A DNA stretch of 64,000 bases from Citrifermentans bremense R1 (GCF_000426865.1 NZ_AUGE01000011.1:50027-114026), one strand, 5' to 3'. Positions 28,318 through 36,458 are shown, counted from the stretch's first letter. Notes: generated from the sequence alone by a model not told the origin. Numbers and translations: made by a program.

Positions 28318-28423
28318 GAACCCTGCTCGTGGCAGCAAGATTGTTCAGGGGAAGGGCCGTCGGCAGCGCCGCGTCACCCATCAGGCTCTAATGATCGACA
28401 TTCTGTGGTAGGGAGAACGTATC

Positions 28424-28858
28424 ATGAGGGACCCGTTCCACGATCTCCATCATCAAGAAGCGAGCATCACCTCACACATCAGGCTCATCTCCGAAGGGGG
28501 CAGTTCCCATGCCGGCAGTGTCGAGCTGGTTTGCATCGACTCCATCCACGCCACCCAGACCTGCACGACCGAATCCCAGCACAGCGGCTATCGCTCAGCT
28601 ACCGCGTGCAACGCGGCCACCCCTTTGGAAATATCGCTATGCTGCATCGGCGCGGAACACGCCCATGAACTGGACCACCAGTCGATCCCGGAGGTACTCA
28701 GGCAGCGCTTGGAGCGGCTTGGGAAGGCTCTCGGTGAAGGCGCCAGCGTGAGCGTCAGGCACCCCGGCAGGCTTTGGTCCATAAGCGACGCTAAGCGCAG
28801 GTTCTCGGCAAGAAGGGTCGCGGCACGCATAGCGGTGTACCCCGAGCCTGAGCCTTGA
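28424..28858 (+). CDS. Unrecognised 144-aa protein, paralogue A of the radical SAM unit
   Basis: No known family is recognised. The ATG follows AGGGAGA at good spacing. The protein is soluble, with no signal peptide. It has six Cys, including CIDS, TCTTES, ACNAAT and an LCC pair. It aligns along its length with the next gene product: HIRLISEGG with HVKLVSEGG; a Cys, TxxQ, aromatic-Arg, Cys block; AEHAHELDHQSIPE with MEHATKLDEGVIPE; HPGRLWSISD with HAGRVWFILD; and a VYPE/VYSE ending. The two are therefore tandem paralogues encoded directly before a radical SAM/SPASM enzyme. They may be substrates, scaffolds or partners of that enzyme; nothing in the sequence decides between these. Confidence 0.75.
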   Translation: MRDPFHDLHHQEASITSHIRLISEGGSSHAGSVELVCIDSIHATQTCTTESQHSGYRSATACNAATPLEISLCCIGAEHAHELDHQSIPEVLRQRLERLGKALGEGASVSVRHPGRLWSISDAKRRFSARRVAARIAVYPEPEP

Positions 28859-28949
28859 AGAAAATCTCACCCGATTAGGTTCCGCTGGCCGGTCCTTTCA
28901 ACGCATAGCGGCCACGGTGCTTACCAGACGAAGACCACAGGAGAGAGCA

Positions 28950-29381
28950 ATGGGCGAAGACAACAACCATGGGGGGGAAGCCGGTTCCGCGTCCACGCAT
29001 GTAAAGCTCGTGTCGGAAGGTGGAGTCGATGCGCCCGAGGCGCAACGCGCGCGGTTCTGGTCGCCGGAACAGATGGTGGCTAGCTGCATCACCCCACAGC
29101 AGATGGATAATTTCAGGGCCTACAACAACGTCTGCATGACGCTTCCCACCAACGACAGGTATGCCTTTTCCGTTACCATGGAACATGCGACAAAACTGGA
29201 TGAGGGGGTGATCCCTGAATCCATGCTTCAGGAATTCGAGGCAAACGCTACGCCCCTCTCCCAGGCAGCCCGCCTCAAGGTGCAGCACGCAGGCAGGGTC
29301 TGGTTCATCCTCGATCTGGACAAGAAGTACTCGGTGCGCATGGTACCGACGAGGCTGCTGGTGTACAGCGAAACGCTGTGA
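28950..29381 (+). CDS. Unrecognised 143-aa protein, paralogue B of the radical SAM unit
   Basis: The ATG at 28950 is chosen because CAGGAGAGAG lies just upstream; an in-frame ATG at 28917 has no ribosome site. Visible features are HVKLVSEGG near residue 17, the conserved Cys pair (ASCITPQQ...YNNVCMTLP), MEHATKLDEGVIPE, and a C-terminal HAGRVWFILDLDKKYSVRMVPTRLLVYSE. It keeps only two Cys, both shared with paralogue A, which makes those two the likely functional ones. It ends 24 bases before the radical SAM gene, so co-translation and joint function are likely. No signal peptide or membrane segment is seen. Function unknown. Confidence 0.75.
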   Translation: MGEDNNHGGEAGSASTHVKLVSEGGVDAPEAQRARFWSPEQMVASCITPQQMDNFRAYNNVCMTLPTNDRYAFSVTMEHATKLDEGVIPESMLQEFEANATPLSQAARLKVQHAGRVWFILDLDKKYSVRMVPTRLLVYSETL

Positions 29382-29405
29382 CCCGCCCAGGGGCAGAGAA
29401 CCATT

Positions 29406-30827
29406 ATGAGTGACTATCACGCCTTCGAGCAAGGCGGCGACAACTTCCTGTTTTTCTCGCGCTCCGCGCGGCTCTACCAACTGAGCGAGATAGCCTCCCG
29501 GATGCTCACTGAACTCCGGCCGCCGCAACCAGGGCTTGGTACACTCCCCCCCCCAGGCCTCCCCCCACGCCATCTTTCCGCCGGTGAAGCGCCGCTTTAT
29601 GCCGAGCTTTGCGACTTGCTGCACCAGGAGCTCGGGGTTCCGCTTCCCGTGTCCCGGGACCCGCAGACCAAACCGGGAGAAAACTGCCTCCAGACCTTCT
29701 CCATCTATCTGGCCCAGAACTGCAACATGGCGTGCTGCTACTGCTGGAACTGCGGGGGAACCTTCGGAAAACCCGGGCATCTGATGGGAGAGAAGTCGGC
29801 GCAGCGTGCCATAACGCTCATCCTGGACCTGGTTCAGGCATCCACCGCAGACAAGATTTTCATCAACTTCTACGGCGGCGAGCCGCTGCTTGACTTTCCT
29901 ATCCTGACCAAGATAACCCTGGAATTGCTGCAGCACGAGGCGCGGCTGGGCAAGAACTTCTACCTCACGCTGGACACCAACGGCACTCTGCTGGAGGGGC
30001 CGGTAGCGCAGTTCCTGGCACGCTACTTCACCCAGATCGGTGTCAGCCTTGACGGAAACCAGCGGGTCCACGACATCCAGAGACCAGGAAAGTACGGCGA
30101 GAGCACCTGGCAGCTCATCGTCAACAACATGAAGGCCTTCCCCAACCCGAAGCTCTTGGGCATCCGGGCCACCCTGACCGCGTTCTCCGACAGCTACCTG
30201 GAGACCTTCCGCCAGCTCAGTACGCTGGGGGTGAGCCGGATCCAGCTGGAATACTGCCATGAGCCCGGGTACCACAAATACCCCATCTTCGAAAAGCTGA
30301 ACGTGCCGGTGGAGCGGCAGTTGACCGAACTCCGGGAGTTCATCGACTACTACGTCGATTACATCAGCCATTACCAGGAAACCCGCGACATCCCCTTAGC
30401 CTCCAACGTCCTCGACAACATCACGAGGATCAGGCGCGGCAGCCGCTTCACCAAGCCGTGCGGCGCCGGAACCAACACCCTCGCCATCAACAGCCGCGGA
30501 GAAATCTTCCCCTGCATCGCCTTCGTGGACCGTGACGACTTCGCCATGGGGAAGGCTGGCGTCGACTGCGGTCTCTCCCTGCACGACACCCTTTCCGGCT
30601 TCGAGGTCGACGGCCAGCTCCCATGCCATTCCTGCTGGCTGCGCTACGACTGCGCCGGCGGATGCTACGCCACCCATTACGACATGACGGGGAACCCCCG
30701 GCACCCGCACCCGCATTACTGCGAGAGCATGAAGGGGCGGGCCGAGGTCTACTTCTACGCCCTGACCCAGATGCTTAACAAGTGCCCGTGGCACCTGCAA
30801 CGCAATCCCCATTCTGATCCCTCCTAG
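29406..30827 (+). CDS. Radical SAM/SPASM peptide- or protein-modifying enzyme
   Basis: A 473-residue enzyme. Residues 1-36 (FEQGGDNFLFFSRSARLYQLSEIASRML) resemble the N-terminal recognition segment of SPASM peptide maturases. The SAM-binding cluster is CNMACCYC (Cys106, 110 and 113), followed by FYGGEPLL. The SPASM region has Cys352 (CGAGTNTLAINSRGEIFPC), Cys370, the block CHSCWLRYDCAGGC (407, 410, 416, 420) and Cys439, enough for two auxiliary 4Fe-4S clusters. The family includes thioether-forming maturases and the quinohemoprotein amine dehydrogenase enzyme QhpD, which it resembles in general layout. No amine dehydrogenase or short Cys-rich precursor is nearby; the only partners are the two paralogous 143-144-residue proteins upstream. 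Confidence 0.93.
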   Translation: MSDYHAFEQGGDNFLFFSRSARLYQLSEIASRMLTELRPPQPGLGTLPPPGLPPRHLSAGEAPLYAELCDLLHQELGVPLPVSRDPQTKPGENCLQTFSIYLAQNCNMACCYCWNCGGTFGKPGHLMGEKSAQRAITLILDLVQASTADKIFINFYGGEPLLDFPILTKITLELLQHEARLGKNFYLTLDTNGTLLEGPVAQFLARYFTQIGVSLDGNQRVHDIQRPGKYGESTWQLIVNNMKAFPNPKLLGIRATLTAFSDSYLETFRQLSTLGVSRIQLEYCHEPGYHKYPIFEKLNVPVERQLTELREFIDYYVDYISHYQETRDIPLASNVLDNITRIRRGSRFTKPCGAGTNTLAINSRGEIFPCIAFVDRDDFAMGKAGVDCGLSLHDTLSGFEVDGQLPCHSCWLRYDCAGGCYATHYDMTGNPRHPHPHYCESMKGRAEVYFYALTQMLNKCPWHLQRNPHSDPS

Positions 30828-30867
30828 CCTACTGTTTCCCCCTCGCCCCTTCATGAGTTTTTTCGTG

Positions 30868-30896
30868 TTGACACGAGACTGCATCGGTACGATTAT
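30868..30896 (+). promoter_or_regulatory. Sigma70-type promoter before the BioD-like ATPase
   Basis: TTGACA (30868-30873), a 17-base spacer and GATTAT (30891-30896). It lies about 40 bases upstream of the gene start and suggests the ATPase is transcribed separately from the radical SAM unit. Confidence 0.6.
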
Positions 30897-30937
30897 GAGG
30901 GCGGCTCTGCCGTTAATGAGCCATTCCGGGGGATATT

Positions 30938-32050
30938 ATGGCCAGGAAGATCTTCATCGCGGCATCGGGTCAGAACATAGGCAAAACCACCATCAGCGTC
31001 TCGCTTTTGCACCTGGCCCAGAAGAAGTACGGGCGGGTCGGTTTCATGAAGCCTTTGGGGCCAAAGCCTGCCCTTTTGCGCGGGGTGTCCGTCGACAAGG
31101 ACGCCGCCCTCATCGCACAGGTGTTCGGGCTCGACAAGGACCTCCCCTACATGTCCCCGGTCGTGGTGCACCCTGACACCTCGCGCCAGGCCATTGACGG
31201 CAAGATCCCCCTGGACGAGCTTCCCGACCGGATCCTCGCCAGCTACGCGGAACTGGAGAAGCACTGCGACTTCATCGTGATAGAAGGGTCGGGGCATCCC
31301 GGGGTCGGGTCCGTGCTGAACCTCTCCAACGCCCGCATCGCGAAGATGCTGAACGCGCCGGTCCTGATGGTGAGCGGCGGCGGGGTCGGCAACGTCATCG
31401 ACACCATCGCCATGAACACCGCGCTCTTCAAGTTGGAAGGAGCCGAGGTGCGCGGGGTGCTGGTGAACAAACTCTTTGCCGAGAAGCGGGCGCAGACCCT
31501 CGACTACCTCACCCGCGCCTTCGCCGGAAAGCCCTTCTCGGTGTTGGGCGGGTTCGACTATAAACCCGTGCTCGCCAACCCGACGCTTAGCCGGGTGGCG
31601 CGCCTTTTGGACCTGCCGCTGCACGGCAACCGCCGCGAGGTGCGGCGCATCATCCATCACGTGCAGATCGGCGCCGCCTCCACCCAGCGCGTCACGGAAA
31701 TGCTGCGCGACTCCTCGCTGTTGCTCGTCACCAGCAGCCGAGACGAACTCCTGGTCACCTTGGCCAACCTCTACCAGATGCCGGAATACCGTTCCCGGAT
31801 CGTGGGTCTGGTCATCCCCGGGATCTCCGACGTCAGCGTCATCACCCAGCGCATCATCGACCGCAGCAACATCCCCTATTTCCGCACCGACAAGCTGAGC
31901 ACGGCCGACCTTTACCGCATCATCACCGACGACGTCTCGAAGATCACCGCAAGGGATACGGAAAAGCTGCGTCTCATCAAGTCACTAGCCGAGGAAAGGC
32001 TCGATTTCGACGCCATAGACGAGGTCTTCGCCACCCCGCCGCAGGTCTGA
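30938..32050 (+). CDS. BioD-like ATPase with DRTGG domain (phosphotransacetylase N-terminal type)
   Basis: A 370-residue protein. The first 220 residues are a dethiobiotin-synthetase-like P-loop fold (IFIAASGQNIGKTTISVSLL, then EGSGHPGVGSVLNLSNARIAKML). The second part is a DRTGG-type domain (about 235-340, ending FRTDKLSTADLYRIITDD). This is the arrangement of the regulatory N-terminal region of large phosphotransacetylases, but no catalytic Pta domain follows, so this is the stand-alone form found in many anaerobes. It probably senses nucleotide or ligand and regulates acyl-phosphate metabolism; its precise role is unknown. It ends before a strong bidirectional terminator shared with the convergent cytochrome gene. 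Confidence 0.85.
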   Translation: MARKIFIAASGQNIGKTTISVSLLHLAQKKYGRVGFMKPLGPKPALLRGVSVDKDAALIAQVFGLDKDLPYMSPVVVHPDTSRQAIDGKIPLDELPDRILASYAELEKHCDFIVIEGSGHPGVGSVLNLSNARIAKMLNAPVLMVSGGGVGNVIDTIAMNTALFKLEGAEVRGVLVNKLFAEKRAQTLDYLTRAFAGKPFSVLGGFDYKPVLANPTLSRVARLLDLPLHGNRREVRRIIHHVQIGAASTQRVTEMLRDSSLLLVTSSRDELLVTLANLYQMPEYRSRIVGLVIPGISDVSVITQRIIDRSNIPYFRTDKLSTADLYRIITDDVSKITARDTEKLRLIKSLAEERLDFDAIDEVFATPPQV

Positions 32051-32092
32051 CCGGCTGCGGGACGCCAGTTCTGCCCCCTCTCTTCAGAGGCC

Positions 32093-32131
32093 AAAAAAAA
32101 TACCCCTCGCCGTATGGAGAGGGGTATTTTT
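32093..32131. terminator. Bidirectional terminator between ATPase and ppcA-like gene
   Basis: ATACCCCTC (32100-32108) pairs with GAGGGGTAT (32119-32127), flanked by an A8 run on the left and a T5 run on the right. It therefore works for the plus-strand ATPase and the minus-strand cytochrome. Confidence 0.92.
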
Positions 32132-32150
32132 CGCGTTCAGCGCAGCGCCA

Positions 32151-32423
32151 TTACTTCTTGTGGCACTCACCGCACTTGGTCGGGCCTGCGCCCTTGTCCG
32201 AGTGGCATCCTTTACAGGTCTTGTGGGCGAAATCCTTGCCGAAACCCTCGATCTTGCCCGGTCCCTTCTCATGGCAGGCCTTGCAGTCCTTCAGGGTGTC
32301 CTGGTGTTTCTTGTGGTTGAAGGTGACGTCCCCGTTCTTGGCGGGGAGGGTGATGACATCCGCTGCCAGAACTGCCCCCGCGCTGAAGATGACCATAGCT
32401 ACTGCGGCGATTGCTTTTTTCAT
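32151..32423 (-). CDS. Triheme periplasmic cytochrome c7 (PpcA-like)
   Basis: A 90-residue protein with a signal peptide cleaved near VLA and three CXXCH motifs (CKACH, CKGCH, CGECH) with the c7 distal-His segment FNHKKHQD. Mature length about 70 and the ITLPAKNGDVTFNHKKH start closely match PpcA of Geobacter, the abundant periplasmic electron shuttle. ATG 32423, with AGGGGTAACG upstream, is used instead of an in-frame codon at 32507 that would add a non-signal extension. It shares long stretches (LPAKNG, HKTCKGCH, GPTKC, ECHKK) with the c7 product at 27891-28175. It is divergent from a membrane-bound XRE regulator gene, with a dyad between them. Confidence 0.93.
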   Translation of the reverse strand: MKKAIAAVAMVIFSAGAVLAADVITLPAKNGDVTFNHKKHQDTLKDCKACHEKGPGKIEGFGKDFAHKTCKGCHSDKGAGPTKCGECHKK

Positions 32424-32521
32424 TTCGTTACCCCTTTTCTTTTTTGAGTTTTTTGCTGCCGAACTGTGGTAAAAATAGCATCGAACGAGGGCCCCCGGTA
32501 TCGACATCTATAGCAATATGA

Positions 32522-32554
32522 CCCGATGTCGGGTTCCGGACACCCCGCATCGGG
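32522..32554. promoter_or_regulatory. Dyad between ppcA-like gene and XRE regulator
   Basis: CCCGATG (32522-32528) and CATCGGG (32548-32554) form a 7-bp inverted repeat with a 19-base spacer; the left arm itself contains CCCGA-TG-TCGGG. It lies in the 171-base divergent gap, so it may be the operator of the XRE protein. This is inferred. Confidence 0.45.
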
Positions 32555-32594
32555 CTGGAAACGGTGCTGAAATGACGCCAGGGGAGCCGGCAGC

Positions 32595-33518
32595 ATGATG
32601 GATGCAAACGACAGAGCCGACAAGTTATCCGCCGCAAGCGTCGCCATAGACGGGGTCCGGATAAGGACGGTCCGCGAGGCGAAGAGGCTGACCCAACTCT
32701 ACGTCGCCAACGTTGTGGGAGTAACCACCGACACCATCTCGCGGTGGGAAAATAACCGCTATCCCTCCATCAAGCGGGAAAACGCCCAAAAGCTTGCCGA
32801 CGCCCTTGAGGTCCCGCTCGGGGATATCCTGCGCGACGAAGCACCTGTCCCCGAGGACGAACCCGGCACTGAGTTCCCTCCCCCCTCCCCGCGCCGGACG
32901 AAGCTCCTTATCCTCTTTGGCCTGGCCGCGCTCCTGCTGCTTCTCGTTGTCGTCATTCTCGCCCGCACCCCCTCCTCCGCTCCAAAAGCAGTGCGCTGGC
33001 TGCCGCGCTACGCAGCGCCGGGAGAGGTCATCCCGGTGCAGGTCAAGGTCACACGCCTGCCTGCCGCCCCGTTCGGGTTCATCCTCAAGGAGAAACTTCC
33101 CGACGGGATGCGGCTGGTGAGTTCGGTTCCCCCTAATTCCGCGGCCGAACCTGCCGGGTCGAGCCTCAAATGGCTGGTTCCCGGTGGAGGAAGCCCCGTT
33201 ACCATCTCGTACTCGGTGCGAACCCCTGCCCCCTTCGCGCAGGGCAAGGACGTCAAGGTAAAGGGGGAGATCGTGCTGCACGGAGGAGGCGCCAACCGGA
33301 CCGAAGAGGTCGGCGGCGGCAGCGAGGTTCGCATCGGCCCGTACCACTGGGCAGACGCCAACGGCGACGGACGCATCGACGACGACGAGATCATGCCGGC
33401 CTACTACGTCTGCGACGAGATGAAGGGGCTCGGGCTGGACTGGAAGACCATCGAAGCGATCTGGACCGGCAAAGGGTACCGTTGGGATCCCAAGACCGGT
33501 TACACCGTCCTCAAGTAG
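32595..33518 (+). CDS. Membrane-anchored XRE-type regulator with extracytoplasmic EF-hand
   Basis: A 307-residue protein with an unusual layout. Residues 23-80 are an XRE helix-turn-helix (LTQLYVANVVGVTTDTISRWENNRYPSIKRENAQKLADALEV). A Pro-rich linker leads to one transmembrane helix at 103-123. Residues 130-250 look like a beta-sandwich (DUF11/Ig-like, KLPDGMRLVSSVP), followed by a canonical EF-hand loop DANGDGRIDDDE (254-265) with all acidic ligands present. By topology the HTH is cytoplasmic and the EF-hand periplasmic, suggesting direct transmembrane signalling by Ca2+ or another cation. The start may be either of two adjacent ATGs. It is divergent from a PpcA-like gene, which it might control; that link is positional only. 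Confidence 0.85.
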   Translation: MMDANDRADKLSAASVAIDGVRIRTVREAKRLTQLYVANVVGVTTDTISRWENNRYPSIKRENAQKLADALEVPLGDILRDEAPVPEDEPGTEFPPPSPRRTKLLILFGLAALLLLLVVVILARTPSSAPKAVRWLPRYAAPGEVIPVQVKVTRLPAAPFGFILKEKLPDGMRLVSSVPPNSAAEPAGSSLKWLVPGGGSPVTISYSVRTPAPFAQGKDVKVKGEIVLHGGGANRTEEVGGGSEVRIGPYHWADANGDGRIDDDEIMPAYYVCDEMKGLGLDWKTIEAIWTGKGYRWDPKTGYTVLK

Positions 33519-33669
33519 TCCCGGCACGCATTCCAATCCCGCCAAAATTCTCTCCTCTCCCCGTCAAACATTGGGTTACACTAAGAAAAGGCATGGTAAA
33601 CTGATCTCCGCCGCTCACCACAGACCTGCCGCCAGCGGTAGCTTAACTAAACGGAGCAGAGGAGGAGTC

Positions 33670-34179
33670 ATGAAAGCCCTGATTTTAAGTGCGGATAATT
33701 TCGAAGATACCGAATTGCTGGTTCCTCTTTACAGACTGCGCGAGGCCGGGTATGCGGTCGACGTGGCATCGGAAAAGGCGGGTTCCATACACGGTAAGCA
33801 CGGTTACGAAGTGCCCGTGAACAAGCTGTTCAACGAGGTGACGCCGGCCGATTACGCGGTCCTGGTACTCCCTGGCGGCAAAGCGCCCGCGGCCATCCGC
33901 AACAGCCCGGCGGTCCATGAAATCGCCCGCGCCTTCATGTCGGCGTCCAAACCAGTGGCCGCCATCTGCCACGGCCCGCAGATCCTGATCTCTGCCGGAC
34001 TGCTGAAGGGGCGCAAGGCGACCTGCTATGAGTCGGTGGCCCCTGAACTGCGGGACGCCCAGGCGCAGTACCAGGATGTCGAGGTGATAGTGGACGGAAA
34101 CCTGATCACCTCAAGAAAACCCGACGATCTGCCCGCCTTCTGCCGCGAGTTGGTGCGCATGGTCAAGGCGGCTGCGTAA
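33670..34179 (+). CDS. DJ-1/PfpI-family protein
   Basis: A 169-residue protein of the DJ-1/PfpI (class I glutamine-amidotransferase-like) superfamily. The nucleophile elbow is AAICHGPQ, with the catalytic Cys followed by His, and the conserved LVLPGGKAP lies upstream. ATG 33670, preceded by GAGGAGG, gives the usual family length; a longer in-frame reading from 33571 would add an unrelated 33 residues. Members act as deglycases/glyoxalases, proteases or chaperones in stress defence, and the specific activity cannot be told here. It stands alone, followed by an imperfect palindromic repeat. Confidence 0.92.
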   Translation: MKALILSADNFEDTELLVPLYRLREAGYAVDVASEKAGSIHGKHGYEVPVNKLFNEVTPADYAVLVLPGGKAPAAIRNSPAVHEIARAFMSASKPVAAICHGPQILISAGLLKGRKATCYESVAPELRDAQAQYQDVEVIVDGNLITSRKPDDLPAFCRELVRMVKAAA

Positions 34180-34196
34180 ACCGAAGAAAAGGCATG

Positions 34197-34309
34197 CACC
34201 ACAGAGGACACGGAGGAACACAGAGGATAACCAGAACCGGGTACAACCAAAAGGTTTATCTTAAAGCCTTGACTTTTCCTCTGTGATTCCTCTGTGACCC
34301 TCTGTGGTG
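34197..34309. repeat. CACAGAGG-type imperfect palindromic repeat
   Basis: The left arm (CACCACAGAGGACACGGAGG...CAGAGG, from 34197) is matched by an inverted right arm (CCTCTGTG...CCTCTGTGACC...TCTGTGGTG, to 34309) around an AT-rich core. A half-element of the same type (GCAGAGGACGCTGAGG) is present near 41967-41992. It looks like a dispersed intergenic repeat. Confidence 0.7.
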
Positions 34310-34334
34310 AGAGCTTTTGATGCTACCTACAAAC

Positions 34335-34373
34335 AAAAGGGCGGCCCCATCCTAGCGGGGGCCGCCTTTTTTT
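34335..34373. terminator. Bidirectional terminator after dapL
   Basis: GGCGGCCCC (34340-34348) pairs with GGGGCCGCC (34358-34366). It is flanked by AAAA on the left and T7 on the right, so it can end both the minus-strand lysine operon and any plus-strand transcript from the DJ-1 gene. Confidence 0.9.
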
Positions 34374-34393
34374 GTATCTCTGCCGTGACCTTG

Positions 34394-35629
34394 CTACTTC
34401 TTGAGGTTCTTCTTGATCCTTTCGACAGCCTCGACGACGTTGTCGCGGTTGCCGAAGGCCGAGAGGCGGAAGTACCCTTCGCCGCTGGGACCAAAGCCGC
34501 TGCCGGGGGTGCCGACTACGTGGCAGTCATTCAAAAGCTTGTCGAAGAAGTCCCAGGAGGTGAGCCCGGCTGGGGTCTTGAGCCAGATGTAAGGAGCGTT
34601 GACGCCGCCGTACACGGTAACCCCGGCCGCTGAGAGACCTTCGCGGATGATGCGCGCGTTCTCCATGTAGTAATCGATGTTGGCCTGGGTCTCTTTCCAA
34701 CCCTGCTCGGTGTAAACTGCGGCGGCCGCTTTCTGCACAGGGTAGGAAGCCCCGTTGAACTTGGTGGTCTGACGGCGCAGCCAGAGCTTGTTGAAGCTGT
34801 ACTTCTCGCCGTTGGAAGTCGTCCCTTCGAGCTCGTCGGGAACTACTACCAGGCCACAACGAACGCCGGTGAAGCCGGCAGTCTTGGAGAAGGAGCGGAA
34901 CTCGATGGCGCACTTCTTAGCCCCTTCGACTTCGTAGATGGAATGCGGAATCGAGGGGTCGGTGATGAACGCCTCGTAAGCCGCATCGAACAGGATGATG
35001 GAGTCGTTGGCCAGCGCGTAATCGACCCACCCCTTCAACTGCTCCTTGGTCGCCACGGCGCCGGTGGGGTTGTTCGGGAAGCAGAGGTAGATCATGTCCA
35101 CCTTCTCCTTCGGATACGCCGGGAAGAAGCCGTTCTCTTCGGTGCAGGGCATGTAGACCAGCCCCTTGTAGTACCCCTTGTCGTCGGCATCGCCGGTGCG
35201 GCCGATCATGACGTTGGTGTCGTTGTAGACCGGGTAGACCGGGTCACCGATGGCGACGGTGTTGTCGAGCGCGAAGATGTCGAGGATGTTGGCGCAGTCG
35301 CACTTGGAGCCGTCGGAGATGAACATCTCCGTGGTCTTCAGGTCGACGCCCAAAGGTTTGTAGGACTTCTCGATGATGGCGTCGATCAGGAAGTCATACC
35401 CCTGCTCCGGACCGTAACCCATGAAGGAGTTCTCGCTGGCGAGATCGTCCACCGCATCGTGAAACGCCTTGAGGATGGTCGGAGTAAGCGGCTGGGTCAC
35501 GTCGCCGATCCCAAGGCGGATCACCTTCGCCTCCGGGTTTGCAGCGGCGAAGGCGCGCACGCGGCGGCCGATCTCGGGGAAAAGGTATCCTGCTTTAAGT
35601 TTCAGGTAGTTGTCGTTAATTTTTGCCAC
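34394..35629 (-). CDS. dapL: LL-diaminopimelate aminotransferase
   Basis: A 411-residue class I/II aminotransferase. The N-terminal [20 protein letters not shown] and [12 protein letters not shown] are characteristic of DapL, and the PLP lysine is in [13 protein letters not shown]. It converts tetrahydrodipicolinate and glutamate directly to LL-diaminopimelate, bypassing the acylated intermediates, so it provides both lysine and cell-wall precursor. The start is a GTG with GGAGGA upstream. It is the last gene of the lysA-dapA-dapB-dapL operon, 25 bases after dapB, and is followed by a strong terminator. The shortcut enzyme is typical of Geobacter and other anaerobes. Confidence 0.97.
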   Translation of the reverse strand: MAKINDNYLKLKAGYLFPEIGRRVRAFAAANPEAKVIRLGIGDVTQPLTPTILKAFHDAVDDLASENSFMGYGPEQGYDFLIDAIIEKSYKPLGVDLKTTEMFISDGSKCDCANILDIFALDNTVAIGDPVYPVYNDTNVMIGRTGDADDKGYYKGLVYMPCTEENGFFPAYPKEKVDMIYLCFPNNPTGAVATKEQLKGWVDYALANDSIILFDAAYEAFITDPSIPHSIYEVEGAKKCAIEFRSFSKTAGFTGVRCGLVVVPDELEGTTSNGEKYSFNKLWLRRQTTKFNGASYPVQKAAAAVYTEQGWKETQANIDYYMENARIIREGLSAAGVTVYGGVNAPYIWLKTPAGLTSWDFFDKLLNDCHVVGTPGSGFGPSGEGYFRLSAFGNRDNVVEAVERIKKNLKK

Positions 35630-35654
35630 ATCTTCCTCCAGAAAATTTTCTTAT

Positions 35655-36458
35655 CTATCTCAGTCCCAGCACGTCCTGCATGTCGTAGACGCCCGGCTTG
35701 GCAGTGACCACCCATTTGGCGGCACGCACCGAACCCCTGGAGAACATGTCCCGGGTGTGGGCGCGGTGGGTAATCTCGATGCGCTCACCCATCCCGATGA
35801 AGAAGACAGTGTGCTCGCCGACGATGTCGCCGCCGCGCACGGTCTGCATCCCGATCTCGTCATGGGTGCGCTCGCCGCAGATCCCCTCGCGGTGGTAGTT
35901 GGCGACCTTGTTGTAGTCGCGCCCCAGCGCGCTGGCTACCACCTCTCCCATCCTTACCGCGGTCCCGGAGGGGGAATCCTTCTTCAGGCGGTGGTGCGAC
36001 TCGACGATCTCGACGTCGAAGTCTTCGCCGAGAATCTTGGCGACGTCAGCCAGCACCTTGAAGCAGACGTTGACGCCCACCGACATGTTCGGTGCGATGA
36101 TCACCGGGATCTCGCGGGCAAGTTCCGCAGCCAGGGCCCGCTCCTCGGGGGTGAACCCGGTGGAGCCTATCACGATGGATTTGCCGTAGAGCGCGCAGAC
36201 TTCGAGGTTCTTCAGGGAGACCTTCGGAGCGGTGAAGTCGATCAGGACGTCGCACGCCTGAACCACGGCGTTCAAGTCGTCGCTGATGGCGACGCCGATG
36301 GCGCCCAGCCCCGCGTTGTAGCCGGCGTCCTGCCCCACCATCGGGTGCCCCGGGCGCTCCAGAGCGCCGCAGATCTCGACCCCTTCTGCTTCCTTGACGG
36401 CTGCGATGATCCGCCCGCCCATGCGTCCGGCAGCTCCGCAAACAGCTATTTTTACCAT
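35655..36458 (-). CDS. dapB: 4-hydroxy-tetrahydrodipicolinate reductase
   Basis: A 267-residue cytoplasmic enzyme that reduces the DapA product with NAD(P)H. The N-terminal Rossmann motif VAVCGAAGRMGGRI reads here as VKIAVCGAAGRMGG. The catalytic SHHRLKKDSPSGTA has the conserved His and Lys, and GSTGFTPEE and NMSVGVNV match the family. Length is normal. GGAGACAACC precedes the ATG. It is the third gene of the lysine operon, separated from dapA by a 156-base spacer that contains two hairpin-forming repeats. Confidence 0.97.
   Translation of the reverse strand: MVKIAVCGAAGRMGGRIIAAVKEAEGVEICGALERPGHPMVGQDAGYNAGLGAIGVAISDDLNAVVQACDVLIDFTAPKVSLKNLEVCALYGKSIVIGSTGFTPEERALAAELAREIPVIIAPNMSVGVNVCFKVLADVAKILGEDFDVEIVESHHRLKKDSPSGTAVRMGEVVASALGRDYNKVANYHREGICGERTHDEIGMQTVRGGDIVGEHTVFFIGMGERIEITHRAHTRDMFSRGSVRAAKWVVTAKPGVYDMQDVLGLR

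Noticed and set aside
28318..28423. Cyclic-dinucleotide (GEMM-type) riboswitch in the leader of the radical SAM unit
   Set aside because: Geobacter uses such riboswitches before cytochrome genes, but the conserved GEMM core could not be found in the leader sequence.
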